From Neisseria weaveri (GTDB lineage Bacteria; Pseudomonadota; Gammaproteobacteria; Burkholderiales; Neisseriaceae), in contig NZ_LR134533.1 of NCBI RefSeq assembly GCF_900638685.1, forward strand, positions 1,240,001-1,304,000: a stretch of DNA of 64,000 nt. Reading direction: 5' to 3'. Shown in pieces: positions 47,310 through 57,304 of the stretch. Each line of letters opens with the position of its first letter. The first letter of the stretch is position 1. The notes under the pieces were generated by a model that searched no databases, was not told the DNA's origin, and saw only the letters and a list, made by a program, of their open reading frames with translations. The position numbers and the translations under genes are program-made.

Positions 47310-49340
47310 ATGAGTGATATGACTTTATATCTGGCGATTGCCTTGGTTCCCTTGTTGGGTTCGGTATTAGCCGGTTTGTTTGGCAATAAAATCGGTCGTG
47401 CCGGTGCGCACACGGTAACGATTTTAGGCGTTGCTGTTTCTGCAGTGCTGTCTGCTTATGTTCTGTATGGCTTTATTAATGGAACACGCACTAAATTTGA
47501 CGAAAATGTATACACATGGTTAACCATGGGTGGTTTGGAGTTTTCTGTAGGATTTTTAGTAGATACCCTGACCGCTATGATGATGGTTGTTGTAACCAGC
47601 GTATCTTTGATGGTGCATATTTATACTATTGGCTATATGCATGATGAGAAGGTTGGTTACCAACGTTTCTTTAGCTACATCTCATTGTTTACCTTCTCTA
47701 TGTTGATGCTGGTAATGAGTAATAACTTTGTCCAACTGTTTTTCGGCTGGGAAGCAGTAGGTTTAGTTTCATACTTATTGATCGGTTTCTACTTTAAGCG
47801 TGAAAGTGCTATTTTTGCTAACTTGAAAGCATTTTTAGTTAACCGCGTTGGTGACTTCGGATTCTTATTGGGCATTGGTTTGGTGCTGGCATACTTCGGT
47901 GGCAGCTTGCGCTATGCAGATGTATTCGCTTATTTACCGAATGTGCAAAATGCAACTATCCAATTATTTCCAGGTGTTGAATGGTCTTTGATGACGGTAA
48001 CATGTTTGTTATTGTTTGTCGGCGCAATGGGTAAGTCTGCTCAATTCCCCTTGCATGTTTGGCTGCCGGATTCTATGGAGGGTCCGACTCCAATTTCAGC
48101 ATTGATTCATGCTGCAACCATGGTGACTGCCGGTCTGTTTATGGTTTCACGTATGTCGCCGATGTATGAGCTTTCTACGACTGCGCTGAGTGTGATTATG
48201 GTCATTGGTGCCATTACAGCCTTGTTTATGGGTTTCTTAGGTACCATTCAAAATGATATTAAGCGTGTGGTTGCTTACTCTACCTTATCTCAATTGGGCT
48301 ATATGACCGTTGCTTTGGGTGTTTCTGCTTACTCTATCGCAATGTTCCATGTGATGACCCATGCTTTCTTCAAAGCATTGTTGTTCTTGGCGGCAGGTAG
48401 TGCAATTATCGGTATGCATCATGATCAAGATATGCGTCATATGGGTAATCTGAAAAAATATATGCCCATTACTTGGATCACGATGTTGATTGGTAACTTG
48501 TCATTGATTGGCACGCCTTTCTTTGCTGGTTTCTATTCAAAAGACTCCATCATTGAAGCAGCTCATGCCAGCACTTTACCGGGTAGCGGTTTTGCCTACT
48601 TTGCTGTATTGGCCAGTGTGTTTGTGACTGCTTTCTACGCTTTCCGTCAATACTTTATGGTATTCCACGGTAAAGAAAAATGGCGTGACCTACCTGAACA
48701 TCATGATGATCATCATGGTGACGAACATCATCATGGTTTAGGTAAAAATGACAATCCTCACGAAAGCCCATGGGTTGTGACTTTACCTTTGATTTTGTTG
48801 GCGATTCCGTCGGTAATTATCGGTTATATTGCTATTGAACCGATGTTGTATGGCGACTTCTTTAAAGATGTGATTTACGTCGATCATGAAGCACATCCGA
48901 CTATGGCCATTTTGAAAGAAGCATTCCATGGTCCATTGGCAATGGTGTCGCATAGCTTGCATACACCGGTATTGTATTTGGCTATTGCTGGCGTGGTTGC
49001 TGCCTGGTTCCTATATGTGAAAGCCCCTCATTTGCCTGCTAAGATTGCAGCTGCGTTCAGCCCGATTTATAAACTGTTGGATAACAAATACTTCTTGGAT
49101 GTGATTTATTTCAATGTATTTGCCAAAGGTAGCCGTGCATTGGGTACTTTCTTCTGGAAAGTTGGCGATACAGCGATTATTGATAATGGTATTGTTAACG
49201 GTTCTGCGAAATTAGTAGGAGCAATTGCTGCACAAGTCCGCAAAATGCAGACCGGCTTTATCTATACTTATGCGGCCGCAATGGTATTCGGCGTATTGGT
49301 ATTAGTCGGAATGACGTTCTGGCGCTTGTTTGCCGGTTAA
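47310..49340 (+). CDS. nuoL: NADH-quinone oxidoreductase subunit L
   Basis: NuoL is the distal antiporter-like pump of complex I, with about 16 helices and a long lateral helix at the C-terminus. The 676-residue protein has the conserved GWEAVGLVSYLLIGFYF and HVWLPDSMEGPTPISALIHAATMV regions, with the key Glu and Lys residues. A His/Asp-rich loop at about 463-490 (EHHDDHHGDEHHHG) lies between two helices, where it might bind metal; this is inference. Confidence 0.97.
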   Translation: MSDMTLYLAIALVPLLGSVLAGLFGNKIGRAGAHTVTILGVAVSAVLSAYVLYGFINGTRTKFDENVYTWLTMGGLEFSVGFLVDTLTAMMMVVVTSVSLMVHIYTIGYMHDEKVGYQRFFSYISLFTFSMLMLVMSNNFVQLFFGWEAVGLVSYLLIGFYFKRESAIFANLKAFLVNRVGDFGFLLGIGLVLAYFGGSLRYADVFAYLPNVQNATIQLFPGVEWSLMTVTCLLLFVGAMGKSAQFPLHVWLPDSMEGPTPISALIHAATMVTAGLFMVSRMSPMYELSTTALSVIMVIGAITALFMGFLGTIQNDIKRVVAYSTLSQLGYMTVALGVSAYSIAMFHVMTHAFFKALLFLAAGSAIIGMHHDQDMRHMGNLKKYMPITWITMLIGNLSLIGTPFFAGFYSKDSIIEAAHASTLPGSGFAYFAVLASVFVTAFYAFRQYFMVFHGKEKWRDLPEHHDDHHGDEHHHGLGKNDNPHESPWVVTLPLILLAIPSVIIGYIAIEPMLYGDFFKDVIYVDHEAHPTMAILKEAFHGPLAMVSHSLHTPVLYLAIAGVVAAWFLYVKAPHLPAKIAAAFSPIYKLLDNKYFLDVIYFNVFAKGSRALGTFFWKVGDTAIIDNGIVNGSAKLVGAIAAQVRKMQTGFIYTYAAAMVFGVLVLVGMTFWRLFAG

Positions 49341-49371
49341 TGTGGGAATTCAATCTTAAGAATGTCAGGTT

Positions 49372-50874
49372 ATGAATATGTTAGATAACTTACTGAGTTT
49401 GGCTATTTGGGTGCCGATAGTAGCAGGTGTGCTGGTGTTGGCAACAGGTTCGGATAACCGTGCCGGACTTGCCCGAGTATTGGCCTTTATTGGTGCACTG
49501 GCCGGTTTTTTGGTAACGTTGCCATTATTTGCGCAATTTGACCGTTTGAACGGCGGTTACCAATTTACCGAGTTCCATAGTTGGATTCCTGCGCTGAATA
49601 TTAATTATGCTTTAGGTGTGGACGGTATTTCCGTATTATTCGTCATCCTTAATGCTTTTATTACCTTGATGGTGGTGTTAGCAGGTTGGGAAGTCATCCA
49701 AAAGCGTCCGGCACAATATATGGCATCATTTTTGATGATGTCCGGTTTAATCAATGGTGCGTTTGCTGCTCAAGATGCCATCTTGTTTTATGTGTTTTTT
49801 GAGGGCATGTTGATTCCGCTGTATTTGATTATCGGTATGTGGGGCGGACCGCGTCGCGTCTATGCCTCTGTGAAGCTGTTTCTGTATACCTTGTTGGGCT
49901 CCCTATTGATGTTGGTTGCCATGGTATATCTGTCTTATCAGGCGGGCGGCAGTTTCTCGATTGTTGATTTCCAAAATCTGAAACAGATTCCGATGGGTAT
50001 CCAGCAATTGCTTTTTATTGCATTCTTCTTATCGTTTGCCGTAAAAGTACCGATGTTCCCCGTGCATACGTGGTTGCCTGATGCGCACGTTGAGGCTCCG
50101 ACAGGCGGTTCTATGGTATTGGCTGCCATTACCCTGAAGATTGGTGCGTATGGTTTCTTGCGTTTCATTTTGCCGATTTTGCCCGATGCGTCGCGTTATT
50201 TTGCGCCCGTCATTATTGTGTTGTCGCTGATTGCAGTTATTTACATCGGCATGGTGGCTTTGGTTCAAACCGATATGAAAAAACTGGTTGCTTATTCTTC
50301 AATCAGCCATATGGGTTTTGTCACTTTGGGTATGTTCCTGTTTGCAGGTAATTATCTGAATGATTGGGCTTTGAAAGGTGCGATTGTTCAAATGATTTCG
50401 CACGGTTTTGTGTCTGCTGCCATGTTTATGTGTATCGGTGTGATGTATGACCGTTTGCACAGCCGCAATATTGCTGATTATGGCGGTGTAGTAAATGTTA
50501 TGCCGAAGTTTGCAGCATTTATGATGCTTTTCGGTATGGCTAATGCCGGTCTGCCGGCCACCTCCGGTTTCGTGGGTGAGTTTATGGTGATCATGGGCGC
50601 AGTAGAAGTGAATTTCTGGGTAGGTGCTTTAGCTGCGTTAACGTTGATTTATGGTGCTTCATATACTTTGTGGATGTATAAACGCGTTATTTTTGGCGAC
50701 ATTACCAATCCTGAAGTGAAAGAAATGAAAGACATCAATTGTCGTGAATTTGCTATCTTGGCTATCTTGGCTGTTGCGGTGTTGGGTATGGGTTTATATC
50801 CGCAGGCCTTTATTGAAGTTGTGCACCAAGCTGCCAATGATCTGATTGCCCAAGTTGCACAAAGCAAGATTTGA
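49372..50874 (+). CDS. nuoM: NADH-quinone oxidoreductase subunit M
   Basis: NuoM is the middle antiporter-like pump of complex I, with about 14 helices. The 500-residue protein has the pump glutamate context YVFFEGMLIPLYLIIGMWGG and the HTWLPDAHVEAPTGGSMVLAAITLK signature, with the proton-path lysine. The gap before it is 31 bases, the second-largest in the operon. Confidence 0.97.
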   Translation: MNMLDNLLSLAIWVPIVAGVLVLATGSDNRAGLARVLAFIGALAGFLVTLPLFAQFDRLNGGYQFTEFHSWIPALNINYALGVDGISVLFVILNAFITLMVVLAGWEVIQKRPAQYMASFLMMSGLINGAFAAQDAILFYVFFEGMLIPLYLIIGMWGGPRRVYASVKLFLYTLLGSLLMLVAMVYLSYQAGGSFSIVDFQNLKQIPMGIQQLLFIAFFLSFAVKVPMFPVHTWLPDAHVEAPTGGSMVLAAITLKIGAYGFLRFILPILPDASRYFAPVIIVLSLIAVIYIGMVALVQTDMKKLVAYSSISHMGFVTLGMFLFAGNYLNDWALKGAIVQMISHGFVSAAMFMCIGVMYDRLHSRNIADYGGVVNVMPKFAAFMMLFGMANAGLPATSGFVGEFMVIMGAVEVNFWVGALAALTLIYGASYTLWMYKRVIFGDITNPEVKEMKDINCREFAILAILAVAVLGMGLYPQAFIEVVHQAANDLIAQVAQSKI

Positions 50875-50883
50875 GGTGTGTGA

Positions 50884-52326
50884 ATGAACTGGACTGATTT
50901 GAATTTAATCCCTGCCATGCCTGAAATCGTTTTGCTTTCGGCATTGTGTATCGTATTGTTGGTTGATTTGTGGTTAAGTGATGAAAACCGTTACATTACC
51001 CACTTTTTGAGTTTGCTTTCTTTAGCTGCGGTAGCGGTAACTCAGTGGGCAGTTTGGTCGCCTAATAGCGTTACTGCGTTTAACGGTATGTATATTGCAG
51101 ACGGCATGTCTCAATTGGCCAAAATGGTCATGTATGTCTCCATGTTTGCAATGTTTGTGTACAGTAAACCTTACAATCAGGCTCGGAACATATTTAAAGG
51201 CGAGTTTTACACTTTATCCTTGTTTGCTTTAATCGGTATGAGTGTGATGGTAAGTGCCGGTCATTTCCTGACGGCTTATATCGGTTTGGAGCTGCTGTCT
51301 TTGTCTCTGTATGCCATGATTGCGCTGCGTCGTGATTCGGCAGAGGCTGCAGAAGCGGCATTGAAGTATTTCGTGTTGGGCGCATTGGCATCGGGTTTGC
51401 TGTTGTACGGTATCTCTATGGTTTATGGCGCTACCGGTTCGTTGGAGTTTGCCCAGGTATTGGCTTACGCTTTTGATGGACAGGCCAACAGCTGGTTGTT
51501 GAAACTGGGCTTGGTATTCATTGTGGTTGCTGTGGCCTTTAAATTGGGTGCTGTTCCTTTCCATATGTGGGTGCCTGACGTATACCAAGGTGCACCGACT
51601 TCGGTTGCTGCATTTGTGGGTAGTGCGCCGAAGATTGCAGCCGTTGTATTTACTTTCCGCATTTTGGTAACCGGTTTGGGTACTACTATGACCGATTGGA
51701 GTCAAATGCTGGCTATTTTGGCGGTGGTATCTCTGATTGTCGGTAACTTGGCTGCCATTATGCAGACCAACATCAAACGTATGTTGGCTTATTCGACTGT
51801 ATCGCATATGGGCTTTATCCTGTTGGCGTTTATGGCCGGTGCCATCGGTTTCAGTGCAGGTCTGTATTATGCTATTGCCTATGTGGTTATGAGCATGGTG
51901 GGCTTCGGTGTATTGATGTTGTTGTCGGATGAAAATTCCGAATGTGAAGACATCAAAGATTTAGCAGGCTTGAACCAACGTAATGCCTGGTATGCGTTCC
52001 TGATGCTGTTGGCTATGTTCTCTATGGCCGGTATTCCGCCGTTGATGGGCTTCTATGCGAAGTTTGTTGTGATCAAAGCACTGTTGTCTCAAGGCTATAT
52101 TTGGTTGTCGGTATTTGCCGTTGTGATGTCGTTAATCGGTGCTTTCTACTACCTGCGTGTTGTGAAAGTGATGTATTTCGATACGGCGGAACAAGAGCGC
52201 GCTATCGGCAGCAATGTTGGGGTCAAGGTATTTTTGTCTGTGAATGCCGCGCTGTTGCTGATTTGGGGTGTATTACCTCAAAGCGTGATGGACTGGTGTT
52301 TGAAAGCTTTGGAAAACACATTGTAA
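50884..52326 (+). CDS. nuoN: NADH-quinone oxidoreductase subunit N
   Basis: NuoN is the proximal antiporter-like pump and the last gene of the operon. The 480-residue protein has 14 or so helices and conserved TAYIGLELLSLSLYAM and FHMWVPDVYQGAPTSVAAFVGSAPK regions. A non-uptake hairpin follows within 20 bases, closing the operon. Confidence 0.97.
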   Translation: MNWTDLNLIPAMPEIVLLSALCIVLLVDLWLSDENRYITHFLSLLSLAAVAVTQWAVWSPNSVTAFNGMYIADGMSQLAKMVMYVSMFAMFVYSKPYNQARNIFKGEFYTLSLFALIGMSVMVSAGHFLTAYIGLELLSLSLYAMIALRRDSAEAAEAALKYFVLGALASGLLLYGISMVYGATGSLEFAQVLAYAFDGQANSWLLKLGLVFIVVAVAFKLGAVPFHMWVPDVYQGAPTSVAAFVGSAPKIAAVVFTFRILVTGLGTTMTDWSQMLAILAVVSLIVGNLAAIMQTNIKRMLAYSTVSHMGFILLAFMAGAIGFSAGLYYAIAYVVMSMVGFGVLMLLSDENSECEDIKDLAGLNQRNAWYAFLMLLAMFSMAGIPPLMGFYAKFVVIKALLSQGYIWLSVFAVVMSLIGAFYYLRVVKVMYFDTAEQERAIGSNVGVKVFLSVNAALLLIWGVLPQSVMDWCLKALENTL

Positions 52327-52342
52327 GTTTGGTGTAAGATGA

Positions 52343-52374
52343 AACGGCAGCCCACAAGGGTTGCCGTTTTTGTT
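52343..52374 (+). terminator. Terminator of the nuo operon
   Basis: AACGGCAGCCC and GGGTTGCCGTT form a hairpin with a 4-base loop, followed by TTTTGTT, 16 bases after nuoN. Confidence 0.75.
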
Positions 52375-52535
52375 AATATATCGCGGATAAATTTGATTGT
52401 TTTGTGCATATTGTTTTGAAGCGGCTGCTTGATTTATTTTCAGACGGCCTGATTCCGCTAGGCTTTACTTTGTATTTAGTTTTGGCCTTGTTCGGTAAAC
52501 AAACAGTATGTTTAACCGTAACGGAAAGTGTGGGT

Positions 52536-52835
52536 ATGACCGGGTCTATGTACAGTTTGCTGGTGTTGGCGTTGATTTTTGCCAATGCTCCATTTTTAAC
52601 CCAGCGTTTGTTTGGCGTGGCCAAGTTGGCAAATAAGCATTTCGGGCATCATTTGCTGGAGTTGTTTGCAGGCTTCGGCATAATGGCATTGCTGGCTTAT
52701 CTGCTTGAGTCTCGAGCAGGGGCGGTTCACAGCCAGGATTGGGAATTTTATGTAACCGTTGCTTGTCTGTATCTGATTTTTGCGTTTCCCGCTTTTGTTT
52801 GGCGGTACTTTTGGCATAGTAAGCATCAGCAGTGA
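52536..52835 (+). CDS. DUF2818 membrane protein
   Basis: The 99-residue protein has three helices and the DUF2818 pattern: LIFANAPFLTQRLFG, LLELFAGFGIMALLAYLLESRAGAVH, then DWEFYVTVACLYLIFAFPAFVWRYFW. In betaproteobacteria this family is typically found directly after nuoN, as here. A link to complex I is likely but unproven. The ATG at 52536 has GGAAAG upstream; a longer frame begins before an uptake sequence and is rejected. It is separated from nuoN by the terminator and lies 23 bases before proB. Confidence 0.85.
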   Translation: MTGSMYSLLVLALIFANAPFLTQRLFGVAKLANKHFGHHLLELFAGFGIMALLAYLLESRAGAVHSQDWEFYVTVACLYLIFAFPAFVWRYFWHSKHQQ

Positions 52836-52857
52836 GGCCGTCTGAACGGAATAAGTT

Positions 52858-53982
52858 ATGCATATTGAAAATCTCTCGCAAGCGGATTTATTGGTGGTCA
52901 AAGTCGGTTCCAGTTTGGTGACAGCCGAAGGCAAAGGCATTGATCAGGCAGCGTTGAATAATTGGGCGGGACAGATTGCCCGTTTGAAGGCTGCCGGAAC
53001 GCAGATTATCTTTGTTTCCAGCGGAGCGATTGCCGAAGGCATCAAGCGCTTGGGTTGGCCGAAACGGCCGACGGCTTTGAACGAGTTGCAGGCAGCGGCA
53101 GCGGTGGGGCAAATGGGTATTGCCCAGGCTTATGAAGCAGCATTCAGGCCACACAATATTCATACGGCGCAGATTTTGCTTACCCATGAAGATTTGAGCA
53201 ACCGTACCCGGTATCTGAATGCGCGCAGTACGTTGCGCACCTTGCTGGATAAAGGCATTGTGCCGATTATCAATGAAAACGACACGGTAACCACCGATGA
53301 AATCAAGTTGGGTGACAATGATACTTTAGGTGCGTTGGTTACCAATTTGGTTGAGGCAGATGCGTTGGTTATCTTAACCGATCAAAAAGGACTGTATGAT
53401 AGCGATCCGCGTAAAAATCCGCAGGCGCAGCTGATTTCCACTATTGCCGCCGAACATCCCGAGCTGGAAAAAATGGCGGGCGGAGCCGGCAGCAGTGTCG
53501 GGACGGGCGGTATGTATACCAAAGTATTGGCAGCCAAGCGGGCGGCGTTAAGCGGCGCGGCAACGGTGGTGGCCAGCGGTAGGGAGCCGGATGTTTTGGT
53601 GCGCTTGAAGCAGGGAGAGAGCATCGGTACGCTGTTTACCAGTGAGCACAGCCGTATCAATGCACGCAAACAGTGGCTGCTCGGTCATGTTCAGTTATGC
53701 GGCAGCTTGGTGGTGGATCAGGGGGCGGAGCAGGCTTTATTGGCCGGAAAGGCGAGCTTGTTGCCGGTCGGCTGTGTGTGCGTAGACGGCTTTTTCCATC
53801 GTGGCGAATTGGTCGCGGTCGTGAACGGAGAAGGCAAAGAAATTGCACGCGGTTTAAGTAATTACAGCAGTGCCGAAACTGCGAAAATCCTCCAAACTCC
53901 GTCTGAGCGGATTGCTGAAAAACTCGGTTATATGAATGAAGACGAACTGATTCACCGTGATAACATGGCATTGCATTGGTAG
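52858..53982 (+). CDS. proB: Glutamate 5-kinase
   Basis: ProB phosphorylates glutamate to start proline synthesis and is normally inhibited by proline. The 374-residue protein has the amino-acid kinase domain ([10 protein letters not shown] at the start, [18 protein letters not shown] near 138-155, and [15 protein letters not shown] near 210). A C-terminal PUA domain follows from about 280. proA is not adjacent. An uptake-sequence terminator follows. Confidence 0.97.
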   Translation: MHIENLSQADLLVVKVGSSLVTAEGKGIDQAALNNWAGQIARLKAAGTQIIFVSSGAIAEGIKRLGWPKRPTALNELQAAAAVGQMGIAQAYEAAFRPHNIHTAQILLTHEDLSNRTRYLNARSTLRTLLDKGIVPIINENDTVTTDEIKLGDNDTLGALVTNLVEADALVILTDQKGLYDSDPRKNPQAQLISTIAAEHPELEKMAGGAGSSVGTGGMYTKVLAAKRAALSGAATVVASGREPDVLVRLKQGESIGTLFTSEHSRINARKQWLLGHVQLCGSLVVDQGAEQALLAGKASLLPVGCVCVDGFFHRGELVAVVNGEGKEIARGLSNYSSAETAKILQTPSERIAEKLGYMNEDELIHRDNMALHW

Positions 53983-53996
53983 TCGGCAGTATACGC

Positions 53997-54027
53997 AAAG
54001 GCCGTCTGAAAATTTCAGACGGCCTTT
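53997..54027 (+). terminator. Uptake-sequence terminator after proB
   Basis: AAAGGCCGTCTGAAAA and TTTCAGACGGCCTTT, 15 bases after the stop. Confidence 0.8.
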
Positions 54028-54129
54028 GCAATGAATTTGATATAAAGATATCGGATTGCCGTCGGAGCGGAATTGCGGTTTTTATTCCGCAGATAAGCAT
54101 GAAAAATCCATTTCCACCGTTATATCGGC

Positions 54130-54135
54130 TATAAT
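54130..54135 (+). promoter_or_regulatory. Candidate -10 box of rnpB
   Basis: A perfect TATAAT ends 6 bases before the inferred RNA start. The -35 is weak. Confidence 0.6.
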
Positions 54136-54141
54136 CTGTAC

Positions 54142-54508
54142 GCATACAGGTAGAACAGACAGTCGCCGCGTATTGCGTAAGGCATACGGGGAGGAAAGTC
54201 CGGGCTCCGCAGAGCAGAATGCCGGCTAACGGCCGGGCGCAGTAATGCGACGGAAAGTGGAACAGAAAGCAATACCGCCGATGGCTGCTTTAGCAGCACA
54301 GGTAAGGGTGAAAAGGTGCGGTAAGAGCGCACCGTGCACTTGGTAACAAGGCGCAGCAGGCTAAACCCCATTCGGAGCAAGACCAAACAGAACGCATTGA
54401 CGCTGCTCGCCGAGCGTTCGGGTAGGTTGCTGGAGCGTATCAGCAATGGTACGCCTAGAAGAATGACTGTCCGACGACAGAACCCGGCTTACCGTTTTGC
54501 CTGTATGC
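54142..54508 (+). ncRNA. rnpB: RNase P RNA, bacterial class A
   Basis: RNase P RNA cuts 5' leaders from tRNA precursors. The ends pair: GCATACAGG at 54142-54150 with CCTGTATGC at 54500-54508. The conserved core is present: GAGGAAAGTCCGGGCTCC near 54190, GGTAAGGGTGAAA near 54300, and the 3' half of the P4 core near 54470-54490 (GACGACAGAACCCGGCTTAC). The length of about 367 bases fits class A. Ends are inferred from pairing and may be off by a few bases. Confidence 0.93.
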
Positions 54509-54827
54509 ACCGAATAGCTGTAAAGGCCGTCTGAAAATTTCAGACGGCCTTTGTTTATGGTGTGATGATGGTAACACTGTTGCCATAGGTCATGGTTGGC
54601 AATGGAGAGCAATGATCGAAATTTCAGACGGCCTCATGGCGAAACAGTCGGGAAAACCGTTAATACAAACAGGATTCTGTAAATGGTATGGGGGCGACAA
54701 CGAAATGTTCAGACGGCCCGGCATATGCTTCCGATAGGTTTTATTTAATGAAGAGCATGTATTTTGCCGCTCCCCCAGTTGGTTCGGAATTTGCTAAAAT
54801 CAGGCATCTTTTTTGCAAAGCCGATTT
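54509..54827. other. Intergenic region after rnpB
   Basis: Holds the rnpB terminator and uptake sequences near 54619 and 54708. I see no gene. Confidence 0.6.
54522..54555 (+). terminator. Uptake-sequence terminator after rnpB
   Basis: AAAGGCCGTCTGAAAA and TTTCAGACGGCCTTTG, 14 bases past the RNA 3' end. Confidence 0.75.
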
Positions 54828-56486
54828 ATGCTGACCTACACGCCGCCTCATGCACGAAACCTTCCGAAAACCCACGAACATCCGTGGCTGTTGCTGCTGT
54901 TGGTGTTTGCTTGGCTGTGGCCGGGCGTGTTTTCGCACGATTTGTGGAATCCTTCCGAGCCGCTGGTGTTTACGGCGGTGTCTTCTTTTTCGGAAGGCGG
55001 CAGCGTATGGTTGCCGACGGCCTTGGGACAGCCGGTTTTTGATGTTTCGCCGGTGTATGTGGCGGCGGCTTCGCTGTTTCGGTTTTTATTATCGCCTTGG
55101 GCGGCGGACGTGTATTCGGCGACACGCTTTGCCAGCGTATTTTTTACCGTCATCGGGCTGACTTGCTGCGGTATGGCCGGTTACCGTTTTTTGGGCAGAC
55201 ACCAAGGCCGCAGCGTGGTATTGATTTTAATCGGTTGTGCCGGTTTGCTGACGATGTCGCATTTTTTGAGCGGTATGTCGGTGGTGTTTGCCGCTTTGTC
55301 GATGTGTCTGTACGGCTTTGCGCTGGTGCAGACGCGTGTGATTATGGCTTCGCTGCTGTTGGGCGGCGGTTGGGCTTTGTTGTCGGTATCGGCCGGATTT
55401 GCTTTGCCCTTGGGGCTGATGTTGATGTCGCTGGCATTGGTGTTGAACCGGCAATGGCGGTTTAAACGCTACTACATCACTTTAGTCGGCGCGTCGGCTT
55501 TCGGTTTGCCGCTGATGGCGGTGTATCCGTTTGCGTTATGGAAAACAGATGCAGGCACATTCGGATTGTGGCTGTCTCATCATGCGCTGGGGGTATTTGG
55601 CGGTGTGTCGGATTTTCAGACGGCCTTTTCGTTGCCTTATTATCTGAAAAATCTGCTGTGGTTTGCCTTCCCGGCCTGGCCGTTGGCGGTTTGGACGGCA
55701 AGCCGTATCAAATTGCAGCATGAGCGTTGGGGTGTGCTGGCTTTGTTTTGGTTGGCGGCGGTATTGCTGTTGACTGCGTTGCTGCCGGTTAATTATCAGG
55801 AGCATTTGATTTGGCTGTTGCCGCCGCTGGCTTTGCTCGGTGCGGCGCAGCTGGACGGCTTGCGGCGCGGTGCCGCGGCGTTTCTCAATTGGTTCGGGAT
55901 TATGGCGTTCGGTCTGCTGGCGCTGTTTTTGTGGCTGGGCTTTTTTGCGATGAACTACGGTTGGCCCGCCAAGTTGGCGGAGCGTTCGCAGTATTTCAGT
56001 CCGTTCTACGAGCCGGATATCAATATTATGCCGATGTTGGTGGCGGTGCTGTTTACGCCGGTGTGGCTGTGGGCGATTACGCGCAAACACATCAAAGGGC
56101 GGCAGGCTGTAACCAATTGGGCGGCCGGGGTGACGCTGGTGTGGGCGTTGTTGATGACGCTGTTTCTGCCGTGGCTGGATGCGGCCAAAAGCCATGCGCC
56201 GGTGGTGAAACAAATGGAACAAACGATGCCGTCTGAAATCCGTGATGCGGTGTCTGCAGGTTCGGCGTGTATCAGCGTCGATAAAAATGCGGCGGTGGCG
56301 CGTATGGTTTGGGCGCAATACGGCAGTTTGGCCTTGAAGGTCGGCGACGACAGCTGTGCTTACCGTTTGGTTCAGCAGCCGAAATCCGCGCCGGCGCCGC
56401 AAGGTTGGGAAGCAGTTTGGCAGGGCGCGCGCCCGAGAAATAAAATCGAAGGCTTTGCTTTATTGAAGAGGCCGTCTGAAAAATGA
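54828..56486 (+). CDS. ArnT/PMT-like membrane glycosyltransferase
   Basis: The 552-residue protein has 11 or more helices and the pattern of lipid-linked sugar transferases (ArnT and dolichyl-phosphate mannosyltransferase-like). It has HDLWNPSEPLVFTAVSSFSEGG in the first periplasmic loop, which includes the expected acidic residues, and a soluble C-terminal part from about 450. Such enzymes move a sugar from an undecaprenyl carrier to lipid A, protein or glycan. The C-terminal residues RPSEK are encoded by an uptake sequence. The start at 54828 is preferred over a TTG 15 bases upstream. The acceptor is unknown. It lies 16 bases before ubiG. Confidence 0.75.
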   Translation: MLTYTPPHARNLPKTHEHPWLLLLLVFAWLWPGVFSHDLWNPSEPLVFTAVSSFSEGGSVWLPTALGQPVFDVSPVYVAAASLFRFLLSPWAADVYSATRFASVFFTVIGLTCCGMAGYRFLGRHQGRSVVLILIGCAGLLTMSHFLSGMSVVFAALSMCLYGFALVQTRVIMASLLLGGGWALLSVSAGFALPLGLMLMSLALVLNRQWRFKRYYITLVGASAFGLPLMAVYPFALWKTDAGTFGLWLSHHALGVFGGVSDFQTAFSLPYYLKNLLWFAFPAWPLAVWTASRIKLQHERWGVLALFWLAAVLLLTALLPVNYQEHLIWLLPPLALLGAAQLDGLRRGAAAFLNWFGIMAFGLLALFLWLGFFAMNYGWPAKLAERSQYFSPFYEPDINIMPMLVAVLFTPVWLWAITRKHIKGRQAVTNWAAGVTLVWALLMTLFLPWLDAAKSHAPVVKQMEQTMPSEIRDAVSAGSACISVDKNAAVARMVWAQYGSLALKVGDDSCAYRLVQQPKSAPAPQGWEAVWQGARPRNKIEGFALLKRPSEK

Positions 56487-56502
56487 CAACAGATAGGTGT
56501 GA

Positions 56503-57231
56503 ATGATGAGTGAACAGAATAATCTGTATAATGTCGACAGCAGTGAAATCGATAAATTCAGCCAACTGGCGCATAAATGGTGGGATGAAACCGGCGAATT
56601 TAAGCCTTTGCACGAAATCAACCCGTTGCGTTTGGGCTATATCGACCAATGGGGTAAGTTGGCCGGAAAACAGGTGCTGGATGTCGGCTGCGGCGGCGGT
56701 ATTCTTTCCGAAAGTATGGCGAAACTGGGTGCGGAACAGGTAACCGGTATCGATATGGCGGAAAAATCGTTGAAGATCGCCAAGCTGCATGCTCTGGATC
56801 AAGGTGTGGAAAACATTGCCTACCGTTGCATACGTGTGGAAGATTTGGCTGCGGAGCAGCCGGGCAGCTTTGATGTGGTTACCTGCATGGAAATGATGGA
56901 GCATGTGCCTGACCCTGCCGCTATTGTGGCGGCGTGTGCGAAGCTGGTGAAGCCCGACGGTATGGTGTTTTTTTCAACTATCAACCGCAATCCCAAGTCT
57001 TACCTGCATGCGATTATCGGGGCGGAATATTTGTTGAAACTGGTTCCCGCCGGTACGCACGACTGGCAGAAGTTCATCACGCCCGCCGAGTTGGCGCGGA
57101 TGTGCCGCCAAGCAGGTTTGGATATTGTCGATACCAAAGGTTTGGATTACAACGTGCTGACCAAAACCTACAAGCTCGGCAACAATGTTGATGTGAATTA
57201 TATGGTGGCATGCAGGCCGTCTGCCGTGTAA
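56503..57231 (+). CDS. ubiG: Ubiquinone biosynthesis O-methyltransferase
   Basis: UbiG methylates the two ring hydroxyls in ubiquinone synthesis using S-adenosylmethionine. The 242-residue protein has the SAM motif VLDVGCGGG near 62-70 and the family stretches [20 protein letters not shown] and [11 protein letters not shown]. It supplies the quinone used by complex I, encoded upstream in this window. Two ATGs at 56503 and 56506 are equally possible starts. It is probably transcribed with the preceding glycosyltransferase gene. Confidence 0.95.
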   Translation: MMSEQNNLYNVDSSEIDKFSQLAHKWWDETGEFKPLHEINPLRLGYIDQWGKLAGKQVLDVGCGGGILSESMAKLGAEQVTGIDMAEKSLKIAKLHALDQGVENIAYRCIRVEDLAAEQPGSFDVVTCMEMMEHVPDPAAIVAACAKLVKPDGMVFFSTINRNPKSYLHAIIGAEYLLKLVPAGTHDWQKFITPAELARMCRQAGLDIVDTKGLDYNVLTKTYKLGNNVDVNYMVACRPSAV

Positions 57232-57304
57232 ACGGTTCGGCCTGATTTGATGTTTGAGTAATCAATCGGATGTAAACACGGCTTATGCCGTATGAAAGGG
57301 ATTT

